Assembly: GCA_007694945.1 (NCBI GenBank)
Contig: REER01000084.1
Coordinates: 1 to 54,761 of the forward strand
Source: Paracoccaceae bacterium
GTDB lineage: Bacteria; Pseudomonadota; Alphaproteobacteria; Rhodobacterales; Rhodobacteraceae
Reading direction: 5' to 3'
DNA length: 54,761 bases
This document shows positions 34,018 to 43,337 of this stretch, piece by piece; position 1 is the stretch's first letter; each line of letters opens with the position of its first letter. Under the pieces are notes generated by a model. The model saw nothing but the letters and a program-made list of their open reading frames with translations. It ran no database searches and was not told the DNA's origin. Both the position numbers and the translations under genes were made by a program.

Positions 34018-34794
34018 TCAGGCCGGGATCGCGCGGCGATAGAGATGCCAGGTCGCATGCCCCAGAACCGGCAGCACCAGGAACAAGCCGAGGAAGGCCG
34101 GGATCATCGCGGCAACCAGAAGCCCCGCAATCACCGCGGCCCAGGTCAGCATCACCTGCGGATTGCGGCGCACGGTCTCGACGCTGGTGATCATGGCCGT
34201 CACGAAATCGACCTCGCGATCCAATAGCAGCGGCAAGCTGATGACCGTGATCGAGAACAGGAACAGCGCGACCATCGCGCCGACGATGCTGCCGATCAAA
34301 AGCATGGTGACCCCGCCGGCTGACCACAACAGGCCGAGGCTCTCGAAGCCGATGCCGGTCCGGGCCATGAAGATCGCGAAAATGCCACGCGCGAGGATGA
34401 TCCAGAAGCCGAAGATCAGCAGAGTGGTCACTGCCATCAGCGCAAGTTGCCCGTCGCCCTTGCCCTTGAGCGCGCTCAGCACCGGGCCCCAGCTCAGTTT
34501 TTCACCTGCCTCGCGGCGGCGGCTGACCTCATATAGCCCGACAGCTGCGAAAGGCGCGAAGAGCGGGAAGCCGGCCGCGATGGGAATGAACCAGACCGGC
34601 TGCCCGGCGGCCCCCAGCCCGAACCACAGACCCAGCCCGCCCAGCACATAGACCAATGCGAAGAACACACCATAGGCGGGTTCGGCCTTGAAATCGGTCC
34701 AACCGGCGTTGAGCGCATCTTTCAGATCGTCTTTGCTCAGTGTATTCGGCGTTGCTACGGTCGATGTTCCGGGCACCAATGTGTCCTCTGCCAT
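34018..34794 (-). CDS. DUF2189 membrane protein (copy 2)
   Basis: The 258-residue protein aligns with copy 1 over nearly its full length: LVYVLGGLGLWFGLGAAGQPVWFIPIAAGFPLFAPFAAVGLYEVSRR, VISLPLLLDREVDFVTAMITS and GHATWHLYRRAIPA. The gap of 93 bases between copies holds a GC-rich hairpin (GGGCGC repeats, about 33990-34013) but no T run. The ATG is preceded by a weak ribosome binding site. Two adjacent copies suggest a heteromeric membrane complex or recent duplication (inference). Confidence 0.85.
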   Translation of the reverse strand: MAEDTLVPGTSTVATPNTLSKDDLKDALNAGWTDFKAEPAYGVFFALVYVLGGLGLWFGLGAAGQPVWFIPIAAGFPLFAPFAAVGLYEVSRRREAGEKLSWGPVLSALKGKGDGQLALMAVTTLLIFGFWIILARGIFAIFMARTGIGFESLGLLWSAGGVTMLLIGSIVGAMVALFLFSITVISLPLLLDREVDFVTAMITSVETVRRNPQVMLTWAAVIAGLLVAAMIPAFLGLFLVLPVLGHATWHLYRRAIPA

Positions 34795-34915
34795 GGCGAA
34801 CTTACTCCCTGCTAAATCCCGTTATTGGCAGAATAGGAACACAAGCCACCATCACGCAAGCATTTCCGCTTTGCTCTCATGAATTTGCTGGGCTCAGCGC
34901 CGCGTCTGCGCGGAT

Positions 34916-36043
34916 TTACGTGTCCGCCGTCGCCTCGGCGCGTGATTTGCCGGCCACATCCATGGCCAGCGTGGCCGCCATGAACCCGTCAAGCGCACCG
35001 TCCAGAACTCCTTGCGTGTCCGAGGTCTCATGCCCGGTGCGCAGGTCCTTCACCATCTGGTAAGGATGCAGCACGTAAGAGCGGATCTGGTTACCCCAGC
35101 CCGCATCGCCCTTGGCCTCATGGGCGGCATCAATCGCTTCGGTCCGCTTGCGCAATTCCATCTCATAGAGCCGCGATTTCAGCGCATTCATCGCGATCTC
35201 CCGGTTCTGGTGCTGCGATTTCTGGCTCGAGGTCGTCACGATCCCCGTAGGCAGGTGGGTGATCCGCACCGCCGAATCGGTCGTGTTGACATGCTGCCCG
35301 CCCGCACCTGACGAACGGAACGTGTCGATGCGGATATCCGACGGGTTCACCTCGATCTCGATATTGTCGTCCACCACCGGATAGACCCAGACCGAGCTGA
35401 ACGAGGTATGCCGCCGCGCCGAGCTGTCATAGGGCGAGATGCGCACCAGCCGGTGCACGCCCGATTCCGATTTCAGCCAGCCATAGGCATTGTGGCCCGA
35501 GATCTTGTAGGCGACCGAGCGGATGCCCGCCTCTTCGCCGGCGCTCTCGGACATCAACTCGACCGTGTAGCCGCGCTTTTCGGCCCAGCGCACATACATG
35601 CGCGCCAGCATCGCCGCCCAGTCGCAGCTTTCCGTGCCGCCCGCGCCGGCATTGATCTCGAGGAAGGTGTCATTGGCATCGGCCTCGCCATTGAGCAGCG
35701 CCTCCAGCTCCTTCTCGGCGGCGCGCTTGGCAAGCGCGGCCAGATCGGCCTCGGCCTCGGCCACGACATCCGCATCGCCCTCGGCCTCGCCCAGTTCGAT
35801 CAGGCCAGCCTGGTCCTCCAGCTCTTGCGCGATGCTGCGATAAGTCTCGAGCGCGTCCGACAGTTTCTGCCGGTCGCGCATCAGCGCCTGCGCCCGTGCA
35901 GGGTCGTTCCACAGATCCGGGTCTTCCGACATGGCATCGAATTCTTCCAGCCGGTGCGGGGCAGTTTCGATATCCATCCGCTGGCCCAGCAGGGTCAGGG
36001 ATTTGCGGATCGCCTCAATCGTGTTGAGCCTCTCGGAACGCAT
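34916..36043 (-). CDS. prfB: Peptide chain release factor 2
   Basis: RF2 reads UGA and UAA stop codons and releases the finished peptide. The 375-residue protein has the GGQ motif in [20 protein letters not shown], and the stop-codon-reading tripeptide area [15 protein letters not shown], where E. coli has SPF and this has SPY, the usual alphaproteobacterial form as I recall. There is no programmed frameshift: the frame is open from the ATG at 36043 through the region where E. coli has its in-frame UGA. A GTG three codons upstream is a less likely start. It follows the PBP1a gene by 76 bases. Confidence 0.95.
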   Translation of the reverse strand: MRSERLNTIEAIRKSLTLLGQRMDIETAPHRLEEFDAMSEDPDLWNDPARAQALMRDRQKLSDALETYRSIAQELEDQAGLIELGEAEGDADVVAEAEADLAALAKRAAEKELEALLNGEADANDTFLEINAGAGGTESCDWAAMLARMYVRWAEKRGYTVELMSESAGEEAGIRSVAYKISGHNAYGWLKSESGVHRLVRISPYDSSARRHTSFSSVWVYPVVDDNIEIEVNPSDIRIDTFRSSGAGGQHVNTTDSAVRITHLPTGIVTTSSQKSQHQNREIAMNALKSRLYEMELRKRTEAIDAAHEAKGDAGWGNQIRSYVLHPYQMVKDLRTGHETSDTQGVLDGALDGFMAATLAMDVAGKSRAEATADT

Positions 36044-36119
36044 ATGTCTCACCGTTGTCAGAAATGCAGTGCCCTGTCCTTAGCGCGCGCCCCCAAGAGG
36101 GGCAAGCGCCGCAGTGCCC

Positions 36120-38648
36120 CTAGTAGAGCCCGCCCGTCGAGATCGACCCGAGCGTTGCCGCAGGACGGCGGGCGGGCGTGCCGCGCCCGGCATCTTCACG
36201 CTCCAGTGCCTCATAGGTTTCGCCGGGCGTGTGCATCGGCAGATCCCCCCCGAGCGAGAAGCCCCCGTCGATCACGGCGGCCAGCCCGAAGATCGGCTCC
36301 TCGCCTACACGGAAGAATTCGGCTACGACATGCGAACCGCTCGCATCATCAGGCAGGCGCGCGCCAGTATTGCGGTCGATATTCAGGAAATAGCCGCCAT
36401 CGGGGACGCGGAAGCGCCCACCGCCGTATTGCTTGATCGCCTCTTGCATGAATTCGTTGAAGACAGGGCCACAGATCGCCCCGCCCCCGGCCCCGCGGCC
36501 CAATGGGCGCGGCTGGTCATAGCCAATATAGCAGCCTGCCACGATATTCGATGTATAGCCCACAAACCAGGCATCGCGGCCATCATTGGTGGTGCCGGTC
36601 TTGCCCGCTGTGGGCACGGGCAGGTTCACGGTGCGCGCAGCGGTGCCGCGCTCGACCACGCCCTGCATCATCGAGGTGAGCTGATAGGCCGTGACCACAT
36701 CCATCACCCGCGCGCGGCGGTGTGTGATCCAGGGCAAGCGCCCCTGCGGCAGCGCCCGTTCGTTGCAATCGACGCAAGTGCGTTGGTCATGGCGGTAAAT
36801 GGTCTCGCCCCAAAGGTCCTGCACGCGGTCGACCAGCGTGGGCTCCACACGTTCGCCACCATTTGCGAACATGGCATAGGCCGCGACCATCCGGAACAGC
36901 GTTGTCTCCTGACTGCCCAACGCAGCGGCGAGGTTCTGCTGAGCCCGGTCATAGACCCCGAAACGCTCGGCGTAGCCGCCGACCACATCCATGCCGATCT
37001 CCTGTGCAAGCCGCACGGTCATCAGGTTGCGCGACATTTCCACTCCGCGGCGCACGGGCGTCGGCCCGTAGAACTGGTTCGAGGCATTGGTCGGCCGCCA
37101 GACACCTTGCGGTGTGTTCACTTCGATGGGCGCGTCGACCACGATGGTTGCGGGCGTGAAGCCGGAATCGAGCGCTGCGGCATAGACGAAGGGCTTGTAG
37201 GCCGAGCCCGGCTGACGCTGCGCCTGCGTGGCCCGGTTGAAGACCGAGGCCTGATAGGAGAAGCCGCCCTGCATGGCGATCACGCGGCCGGTATTCACGT
37301 CCATCGCCATGAAGCCACCCTGCACCTCAGGAATCTGGCGCAGCGACCAACGGACATGGCTGCCATCGCTGTCCGAGGTCACGCGGCGGACATAGACCAC
37401 GTCGCCTACATCAAGGTTATCAGACAGCGAGCCGCGCGCCCAGTTTATGTCGGGCCGATTCACGACATGGGGGGCGTGGTAATCATCGGCAACACCCTCG
37501 ATGCCCAGCAGCACCCGGTCGGGCGACACTTCGAGCACAACCGCAGGATACCAGCGATTGCCCAGCGTCACGTCGCGCGCCAGTTCCAGTCCGGCCAACG
37601 CGCTGCGCCAGGCCTCTTCATCGTCCAGCAACTCCGGGTCGAGGGTCTCGCCTGCGGTGCGAAGACGTCCGAGGCCACGGTCATACTGCTCCAGCGCGCG
37701 TTGCAGCGCATGGGCGGCATGGACCTGCATTTCGGGGTCGATTGTGGCGCGGATACTCAGCCCCCCGGAGAAGAACTCATCCTCGCCAAACGTCCCCGAG
37801 AGCTGGCGACGCACCTCATCGGTGAAATAGTCGCGCGGTGGCAGGTTGACTCGCGGGCTCGGGAAATCGCCCGACTGGACCGTGCGCAGCGGCTCGGCCC
37901 GCGCGGCATCATGCTCGGCCCGCGTGATGAAGCCATTGCGCAGCATCTCGCCCAGCACATAGTTGCGACGCGCCACAGCGCGACTCTGGTTGCGCACCGG
38001 GTGGAAGGTCGAGGGCGCCTGCGGCAACGCTGCCAGATAGGCCAGTTCGTGCAGTTCCAGATCATCCAGCGTCTTGTTGAAATAGGTCTGCGCGGCCGCC
38101 GTCACGCCATAGGAGTTCTGCCCGAGAAAGATCTCATTCAGGTAAAGCTCAAGGATCTGATCCTTGCTCAGCGTGCCTTCGACCCGGCTGGCGAGGATCA
38201 ACTCCTTGATCTTGCGCTCGCCCGTGCGGTCGCCCGAGAGAAGGAAGTTCTTCATCACCTGCTGCGTGATGGTGGAGGCGCCACGGATATTCTCACCCCG
38301 CGAGGCAACGGCTTCATAGGCGGCCACTGCGATGGCGCGCGCATCAAAGCCCGAGTGGACATAGAAATTCCGGTCCTCTGCCGCGATGAACGCGTTGCGC
38401 ACCTGTTCGGGAATGTCGTCAATCGGGGTGAACAGCCGCCGCTCGGTCGCGAATTCGTCGATCAACCGCCCTTCGCCCGAATAGATCCGGCTGATCGTGG
38501 GTGGCGCGTAGCTCGCAAGCTGTTCGTGGCTGGGCAAGTCCTGACTGTAGAACCAGAACACACCGCCGACGGCCACGACTGCGAAGAACAGCCCTGTGAT
38601 GGCGAAACTGAACAAGCCGCCGAAAAAGGAAAGAATGGCACGTAACAA
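36120..38648 (-). CDS. mrcA: Penicillin-binding protein 1A (bifunctional glycosyltransferase/transpeptidase)
   Basis: PBP1A polymerises and cross-links peptidoglycan at the cytoplasmic membrane. The 842-residue protein has an N-terminal anchor (ILSFFGGLFSFAITGLFFAVVAVGG). The GT51 domain has AAEDRNFYVHSGFD and GASTITQQVMKN. An OB-like insert follows, then the transpeptidase with PGSAYKPF (active serine), SRN, and AGKTGTTNDGRDAWFVG. The frame is open to an ATG at 38723, but those residues are polar and out of character. I chose TTG at 38648, which has GGGAG 6 bases upstream and begins MLRAILSFFGG. The start is the least sure part. It sits between amiC/DUF3833 and prfB. Confidence 0.95.
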   Translation of the reverse strand: MLRAILSFFGGLFSFAITGLFFAVVAVGGVFWFYSQDLPSHEQLASYAPPTISRIYSGEGRLIDEFATERRLFTPIDDIPEQVRNAFIAAEDRNFYVHSGFDARAIAVAAYEAVASRGENIRGASTITQQVMKNFLLSGDRTGERKIKELILASRVEGTLSKDQILELYLNEIFLGQNSYGVTAAAQTYFNKTLDDLELHELAYLAALPQAPSTFHPVRNQSRAVARRNYVLGEMLRNGFITRAEHDAARAEPLRTVQSGDFPSPRVNLPPRDYFTDEVRRQLSGTFGEDEFFSGGLSIRATIDPEMQVHAAHALQRALEQYDRGLGRLRTAGETLDPELLDDEEAWRSALAGLELARDVTLGNRWYPAVVLEVSPDRVLLGIEGVADDYHAPHVVNRPDINWARGSLSDNLDVGDVVYVRRVTSDSDGSHVRWSLRQIPEVQGGFMAMDVNTGRVIAMQGGFSYQASVFNRATQAQRQPGSAYKPFVYAAALDSGFTPATIVVDAPIEVNTPQGVWRPTNASNQFYGPTPVRRGVEMSRNLMTVRLAQEIGMDVVGGYAERFGVYDRAQQNLAAALGSQETTLFRMVAAYAMFANGGERVEPTLVDRVQDLWGETIYRHDQRTCVDCNERALPQGRLPWITHRRARVMDVVTAYQLTSMMQGVVERGTAARTVNLPVPTAGKTGTTNDGRDAWFVGYTSNIVAGCYIGYDQPRPLGRGAGGGAICGPVFNEFMQEAIKQYGGGRFRVPDGGYFLNIDRNTGARLPDDASGSHVVAEFFRVGEEPIFGLAAVIDGGFSLGGDLPMHTPGETYEALEREDAGRGTPARRPAATLGSISTGGLY

Positions 38649-38749
38649 GAAGCGCTCCCGCAGATTTCTGACCTGCTTATACGCGCTTGCAGCAGGCAGG
38701 TCAAAACCGGAGCCGATCAACAATCGGTTTACCCGGCGTCGCCGTTACA

Positions 38750-39274
38750 TCAGACCCGCAGCATCTCGAAGCGCACGCGTCCGACCGGCAGCCCCCAACG
38801 GGTGACGATGGCGTCATTGATGATGCGTCCATCAGTGCCGAAATAGATCACGTCCTCGAATCCCAGCCGCGTCACATCCTCGCCCGAGCGGAAATCTGCC
38901 GTGTAGGACAGACGGATTTCGGCACCGGTCTCGACCACTTCGGCCTCGCCCACGGTATCCTCGCGCCGGCCGGTCCAACGGCCCGGGCCTGCGCGGTCGA
39001 AAACCCATGTCAGGCGGTTCTCTTCGCCGTCATCATAAAGGAAATCCTCGACCACAGTCAGCCGGTCCCCCTCGAGCCGACCATCGAGCCGGGCATCAAA
39101 ACGCCGCTCGGCCCCGGTCAACGAGACGCGAAACACCCCCGCCCCCACGGCCCGCCCGACAAAGGCACTCTCAAGCGTGATCGGCGCAAGTGGCCCTTCC
39201 GGCGACGCTGGAACGCGCGCACAAGCACCAAGGGCAAGAGAACCGAACAGGACAGAGCGGCGGGTCAGGAGCAT
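38750..39274 (-). CDS. DUF3833 lipoprotein
   Basis: The 174-residue protein starts with a twin-arginine lipoprotein signal (MLLTRRSVLFGSLALGAC; lipobox LGAC). The mature part has the DUF3833 features VEDFLYDDGEENRLTWVF, GRWTGRREDTVGEAEV and INDAIVTRWGLPVGRVRFEML. The family's role is unknown; it is probably periplasmic or membrane-attached. The ATG at 39274 was chosen for its signal peptide over an open frame extending to 39394. It lies between amiC and the PBP1a gene on the same strand, so a cell-envelope role is plausible by position only. Confidence 0.82.
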   Translation of the reverse strand: MLLTRRSVLFGSLALGACARVPASPEGPLAPITLESAFVGRAVGAGVFRVSLTGAERRFDARLDGRLEGDRLTVVEDFLYDDGEENRLTWVFDRAGPGRWTGRREDTVGEAEVVETGAEIRLSYTADFRSGEDVTRLGFEDVIYFGTDGRIINDAIVTRWGLPVGRVRFEMLRV

Positions 39275-39351
39275 TGCAGGACCTATTGAATTCGTGTCGC
39301 GTGGTGAAATAGCGCCCGCATCCGCGCGGGCCAGCCCATGCGTGAACGCCG

Positions 39352-40605
39352 CTATTGCCGGCGCAGCGCCTGCAAGGCTTGATCTCCCTCCCACCAGACC
39401 TCCAACGCATCGGCCAGCACGTCGGCCATTTTCGCATGCCAGTCAGGGTCAAGCAGCGCGGCCAGATCGCGCGGGTTGGACATGAAGCCCAGCTCGATCA
39501 GCACCGATGGCATGTCGACGGCGCGCAGCACCGTAAAGGCGCCCGATTGCACCGGTCGGCGATGAAGTCGCAGCCCGGCCTCGCCAACGCCCGCGACCAG
39601 CGATTCAGCCAGTGCCCTTGCGCGCGGCGCCGTGTCCTGCCATGCGACCGACATCAGTACCCGCGCGATCTCGTCGGTATTGCCCGCCAGATCCACGCCC
39701 GCCAGCATGTCGGCGCGGTCATGGCGCTCGGCCAGATAGGCCGCCGAGTCGTCGCTCGCTTCATCCCCCAGCGTGTAGACAATGGTGCCACTGGCCATAC
39801 CCTCGGGCAGCGCATCAGCGTGAAGCGAAAGGAACATATCCGCTTGCGCTGCCCGCGCCGCGCGGATACGCCCGTCGAGCGAGACGAAGACATCCGCGTC
39901 GCGCGTCATCGCGACATCGAAGATACCGCGCCGCAAGAGCACTTCGCGCAGGATGCGCGCAAAATCGAGTACGATATCGGATTCGCGATGGCCGTCACGC
40001 TCGGCACCCGGATCGACGCCGCCATGGCCGGGATCGAGCATCACCACCGGACGCCGCACCGGTGCAGGCTGAGGCGCGGCGGCGTCGGGATGCAGCAAGG
40101 CCTCGCTGGTGCGGGCGATCAGCGCCTCTTCGGAATGCGCCTGTTGCTCAAACTCTTCCAGCGGCACCCGCTTCAGGCGCAGCATGATCCGGGCCTCGCC
40201 ACTCTCGGGGTCGATCTTCTGCTCGGCAGTCTCGGGCAGGTAGGGCGCGGCCATGTCGAGCACCATCCGCGCCCAGCCATCGGACAGATGACCGCGACGC
40301 TGCGCCGCAATCGCAGTGCCCGATTGCGGCACCGGTTCCACGCCCCAATCCAGCGTGTTGAGATCGATCACCAACCTGGGTGGAGCGGCGAGAAGGCGCA
40401 GCCGGTAGGGCACAGGTTGGCTCAGCGCCAGATCGACATCCAGCTGCGTCCGGCTGGCGGTGATACGGCTCTCATCGGCCAGAAGCCGCGCCTGCGCCCC
40501 AAGCCGGTCCTGCGCATGGGCCGCGCCTGCGCCAAGCAGGAGAGCCAGCGCAATCACTGTCCACAGAGCGCGAAGGGCGCCTGAAATCTGCACGATCTGC
40601 CTCAT
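39352..40605 (-). CDS. amiC: N-acetylmuramoyl-L-alanine amidase with AMIN domain
   Basis: This periplasmic zinc amidase removes stem peptides from peptidoglycan, chiefly in daughter-cell separation. The 417-residue protein has a signal peptide (to about residue 31, ending GAGAAHA), an AMIN targeting domain at about 50-150, and the Amidase_3 domain from about 195: LDPGHGGVDPGAE (zinc His), RESDIVLDFA (zinc Glu), FLSLHADAL (zinc His) and LIELGFMSNPRD (catalytic Glu). The ATG at 40605 was chosen because the signal peptide begins there. It is the first gene of a minus-strand run with the DUF3833, PBP1a and prfB genes. Confidence 0.94.
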   Translation of the reverse strand: MRQIVQISGALRALWTVIALALLLGAGAAHAQDRLGAQARLLADESRITASRTQLDVDLALSQPVPYRLRLLAAPPRLVIDLNTLDWGVEPVPQSGTAIAAQRRGHLSDGWARMVLDMAAPYLPETAEQKIDPESGEARIMLRLKRVPLEEFEQQAHSEEALIARTSEALLHPDAAAPQPAPVRRPVVMLDPGHGGVDPGAERDGHRESDIVLDFARILREVLLRRGIFDVAMTRDADVFVSLDGRIRAARAAQADMFLSLHADALPEGMASGTIVYTLGDEASDDSAAYLAERHDRADMLAGVDLAGNTDEIARVLMSVAWQDTAPRARALAESLVAGVGEAGLRLHRRPVQSGAFTVLRAVDMPSVLIELGFMSNPRDLAALLDPDWHAKMADVLADALEVWWEGDQALQALRRQ

Positions 40606-40840
40606 GGGGTCTGGTCTTGTTGTCGTACAGGATACACGGCTGGACCGCTGCAGGAAACCTCCTGCCGCATCAAGACCGCACAGGTTTGCGCTCACAAAGC
40701 CGCCAGCCCCAACAAGGCATCGGCGAAGGACTTGATTCCCGCCGCGCTGCAGGGTTTAAGAGGGCGGAATTTCGCGCCTGCCTGCACTTGCGACCAGCAG
40801 CGCCGCGCCAGAACAGACCAGCAGAGAACAGGAGCCTGCC

Positions 40841-41701
40841 ATGACCCTTCCATTGTCCGATACCGCGTTGATCGGGACCTGCATGGCCGCCGCGGCCCTC
40901 GGCATTCTGGTCTTGACCAGCTCGGGCGGAAATGGCGATGCCGCCCCTGCGGATGTGGCCGTGGTGGAGCCTGCACCGTCCCCCGCTGCCACGGGTGAGG
41001 CGCTGGCCCAGCTTGGCATCGACACCGCCGGTGAAGAGGTCACGGTCGACGCCGAGTTCGGCGAGCGGGTCCGCGCCTATCTGCTGGAAAACCCCGAGGT
41101 GATTTTCGAAGCCGTCGCCGTGTTCGAGCAACGCAATGCCGATGCGCAGGCCGATATGAGCCGCGAATTGCTCGAGGCAAATGCCGACGAGCTGTTCAAT
41201 GACGGTCATTCCTGGGTCGGCGGCAACCCTGAAGGTGATATCACGCTGGTCGAGTTCGTCGATTACCGCTGCGGCTTTTGCCAGCGCGCACTCGATGAGG
41301 TTTTGGCCGTCGTGGAAGCGGACCCCGGTGTGCGGCTGATCATGAAGGAATTCCCCATCCTTGGCCCAGAATCGGAACTCTCCTCGCGCTTCGCAATCTC
41401 GGTGCTGAATCTCGGCGGGCCGGATGCCTATGCGGCCGTGCATTATGCTTTGCTGCGCCATGACGGGGCGATCACGCCCGAGTTTCTGGGTGACCTCGCG
41501 ACCGAGCAAGACCTCGATTTTGAAGCTGTCTCTGCCGAGATGGAGAGTGAAGCGGTCACGCAGGTGATTGCCGAGAACCGTGCGCTAGCCCAGCGCCTGC
41601 AAATCAGCGGAACGCCGACCTTCGTGATGGAAGACGAGATGATCCGCGGCTTTGTCGAAGCCGAGGACCTTCTGGAACTTGCCGCCAGCCTGCGCGAATA
41701 A
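40841..41701 (+). CDS. DsbA-family thiol-disulfide oxidoreductase
   Basis: The 286-residue protein has an N-terminal hydrophobic segment (about 10-26) that anchors or exports it, then an Ala/Pro-rich linker and a helical region similar to Com1-like proteins (RVRAYLLENPEVIFEAVAVFEQRNA). The thioredoxin domain starts near 125: LVEFVDYRCGFCQRALDEV has the active CGFC pair, and SGTPTFVMEDEM holds the cis-proline. It probably makes or reshuffles disulfides in the periplasm. CAGGAG lies 6 bases before the ATG. It is divergent from amiC with a 235-base gap in which I see no specific motif. Confidence 0.88.
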   Translation: MTLPLSDTALIGTCMAAAALGILVLTSSGGNGDAAPADVAVVEPAPSPAATGEALAQLGIDTAGEEVTVDAEFGERVRAYLLENPEVIFEAVAVFEQRNADAQADMSRELLEANADELFNDGHSWVGGNPEGDITLVEFVDYRCGFCQRALDEVLAVVEADPGVRLIMKEFPILGPESELSSRFAISVLNLGGPDAYAAVHYALLRHDGAITPEFLGDLATEQDLDFEAVSAEMESEAVTQVIAENRALAQRLQISGTPTFVMEDEMIRGFVEAEDLLELAASLRE

Positions 41702-41912
41702 TCTTTGGTTGGCGCCAGCCCGGGCGTTCGGTAATCGCGATACCGCGCCACGATGCCGCCAAACGAAAGCACGTTTTCCTTAACGCGCAGCACCGCAGCA
41801 ATACGTGCCTGGGCCGCGCCAACCAATTAAGCAAGACAACCATTCGGGCCGGTTTGCACCGGGGCCGCTGGTACGCATTACCCCTTTCGCAAAGGCTGGC
41901 GCGCGGGGAGGC

Positions 41913-42692
41913 TCAGAACGTGGCGTTGGTGGCACCCCCATCGAGAAGCACATTCTGCCCGACGATGAAGCCCGCATGTTGCGAACACAGGAACGCGCAG
42001 GCGGCCCCGAATTCAGCGGCTGTGCCATAGCGCCCGGCGGGGATGGTCGCCTCCCGCTTCTTGCGCGCCTCTGCGACCGAAATCCCCTCGGCGCGCGACA
42101 CGCCCCCATCCAGCGCCGTTGCGCGGTCGGTATCATGAATGCCGGGCAGAAGGTTGTTGATGATCACCCCCTTGCCTGCCACCTGACGCGACGTGCCTGC
42201 GACATAGCCCGTAAGGCCCGCGCGGGCCGAGTTCGACAGGCCCAGAACGGCCACGGGTGATTTGACAGAGACCGAGGTGATATTCACCACCCGCCCCCAG
42301 CCGCGTTCGATCATGCCGGGAACCAGCGCTTTCATCAGGGCAATCGGTGTTAGCATATTGGCATCGAGCGCGGCGATGAAATCGTCACGGTCCCAGTCGG
42401 TCCACATGCCCGGCGGCGGACCGCCTGCATTGGTGACAAGGATATCGACATCCCCCGCGGCCTCGAGCACCTGCGCGCGGCCTGCCGCGGTCGTGACATC
42501 AGCGGCAACGGTGACCACCTCGACCCCTTGCGCCGCACGGATGGCTGCAGCGGCTTCTTCCAGCGCCTCGGCGCTGCGCGCGTTCATCACCAGATGCACA
42601 CCCTCGGCGGCCAGCGCCTCGGCACAGCCCCGCCCCAAACCTTTCGACGAGGCGCAGACCAATGCGCGTTTGCCCGAAATTCCCAGATCCAT
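41913..42692 (-). CDS. SDR-family oxidoreductase with altered catalytic motif
   Basis: The 259-residue protein is an SDR, but its signature residues are changed. The cofactor loop reads CASSKGLGRG instead of TGxxxGIG, and where Tyr and Lys (YxxxK) are expected the sequence is SNSAR, so Ser replaces Tyr and Arg replaces Lys. NAGG and the C-terminal LLDGGATNATF are kept. I recall a conserved-domain subgroup of 3-oxoacyl-ACP-reductase-like SDRs with just these changes; its reaction is unknown. GGGAGT lies 7 bases before the ATG. It stands alone, convergent with the DsbA-like gene and divergent from the Usp gene. Confidence 0.86.
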   Translation of the reverse strand: MDLGISGKRALVCASSKGLGRGCAEALAAEGVHLVMNARSAEALEEAAAAIRAAQGVEVVTVAADVTTAAGRAQVLEAAGDVDILVTNAGGPPPGMWTDWDRDDFIAALDANMLTPIALMKALVPGMIERGWGRVVNITSVSVKSPVAVLGLSNSARAGLTGYVAGTSRQVAGKGVIINNLLPGIHDTDRATALDGGVSRAEGISVAEARKKREATIPAGRYGTAAEFGAACAFLCSQHAGFIVGQNVLLDGGATNATF

Positions 42693-42757
42693 TGTTGCAC
42701 TCCCATGTGGTTCCCGTGTGCCTTAGCAAGACACGCGCGACGCGAAAAGCCCTCGCG

Positions 42758-42780
42758 ATGTCGCAAATGAATGTCGCAAA
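42758..42780. repeat. Direct repeat upstream of the stress-protein/BCCT genes
   Basis: ATGTCGCAAA occurs twice, at 42758-42767 and 42771-42780, 13 bases apart start to start. It lies between two divergent genes and could be a binding site for a regulator that recognises tandem half-sites. I do not recognise the motif. Confidence 0.45.
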
Positions 42781-42831
42781 AGACGTTTTTTTGGCGCTAG
42801 GGGTGGATTTTCGGACGCGCGGCCTGTTACC

Positions 42832-42841
42832 GTGACGTCAC
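42832..42841. promoter_or_regulatory. Ten-base perfect palindrome before the stress-protein gene
   Basis: GTGACGTCAC is a perfect palindrome 41 bases before the start codon at 42883. It may be an operator for the Usp-BCCT pair. A palindrome this short can arise by chance. Confidence 0.35.
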
Positions 42842-42882
42842 ACACAGAAAAGATCACACAGCCTACCATGTGGGGAGGGACC

Positions 42883-43296
42883 ATGTATCGGAAAGTCATC
42901 TTTCCGGTCGATATGACACATTTCGACCAACTCGACAAAGCCCTGAAAATCGCGACGGATCTCGCTCGGCATTACGATGCCGAGATGTGCTTTGTGGGCG
43001 TCACAGGCACGGCGCCCAGCGCTATCGCGCACACACCGTCCGAATACACCGCAAAGCTGGAACGTCTGGCGAAGGATCACGCCGCTGAGTCCGGTTTGAG
43101 CACCTCTGCCAAAGCCTGTCTGAGCCCGGACCCAAGCGTTGACACTGACAAGACCCTTCTCGCCGCCATTCGCGAACTAGGCGGGGATCTGGTGATCATG
43201 CAGACCCATGCACCTAGCGCGCTTGATTACATCTGGGCTGGGCATGGTGACACGATCGCCGCGCATTCGGAAGCCTCGGTCTTTCTTGTGCGCTGA
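42883..43296 (+). CDS. Universal stress protein (UspA family)
   Basis: The 137-residue single-domain protein starts MYRKVIFPVDMTHFDQLDKAL, the usual Usp first strand and helix, and ends with GHGDTIAAHSEASVFLVR, the nucleotide-loop region. The Gly-rich motif G-2x-G-9x-G(S/T) is only partly kept (GHGDTIAAHSEA), so ATP binding is likely but not certain. AGGGACC follows GGGG just before the ATG at 42883; in-frame starts further upstream have no support. It lies 41 bases before the BCCT transporter. In Halomonas a Usp protein (TeaD) tunes an ectoine transporter, so a control role over this transporter is a reasonable inference. Confidence 0.87.
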   Translation: MYRKVIFPVDMTHFDQLDKALKIATDLARHYDAEMCFVGVTGTAPSAIAHTPSEYTAKLERLAKDHAAESGLSTSAKACLSPDPSVDTDKTLLAAIRELGGDLVIMQTHAPSALDYIWAGHGDTIAAHSEASVFLVR

Positions 43297-43337
43297 TCTA
43301 TCGGCGAAACCCATAACAAATAAAATCGGAGAGGATA

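Noticed and set aside
36114-38645. 843-codon open frame opposite the PBP1a gene
   Set aside because: Shadow of PBP1a, whose catalytic motifs are all present on the minus strand.
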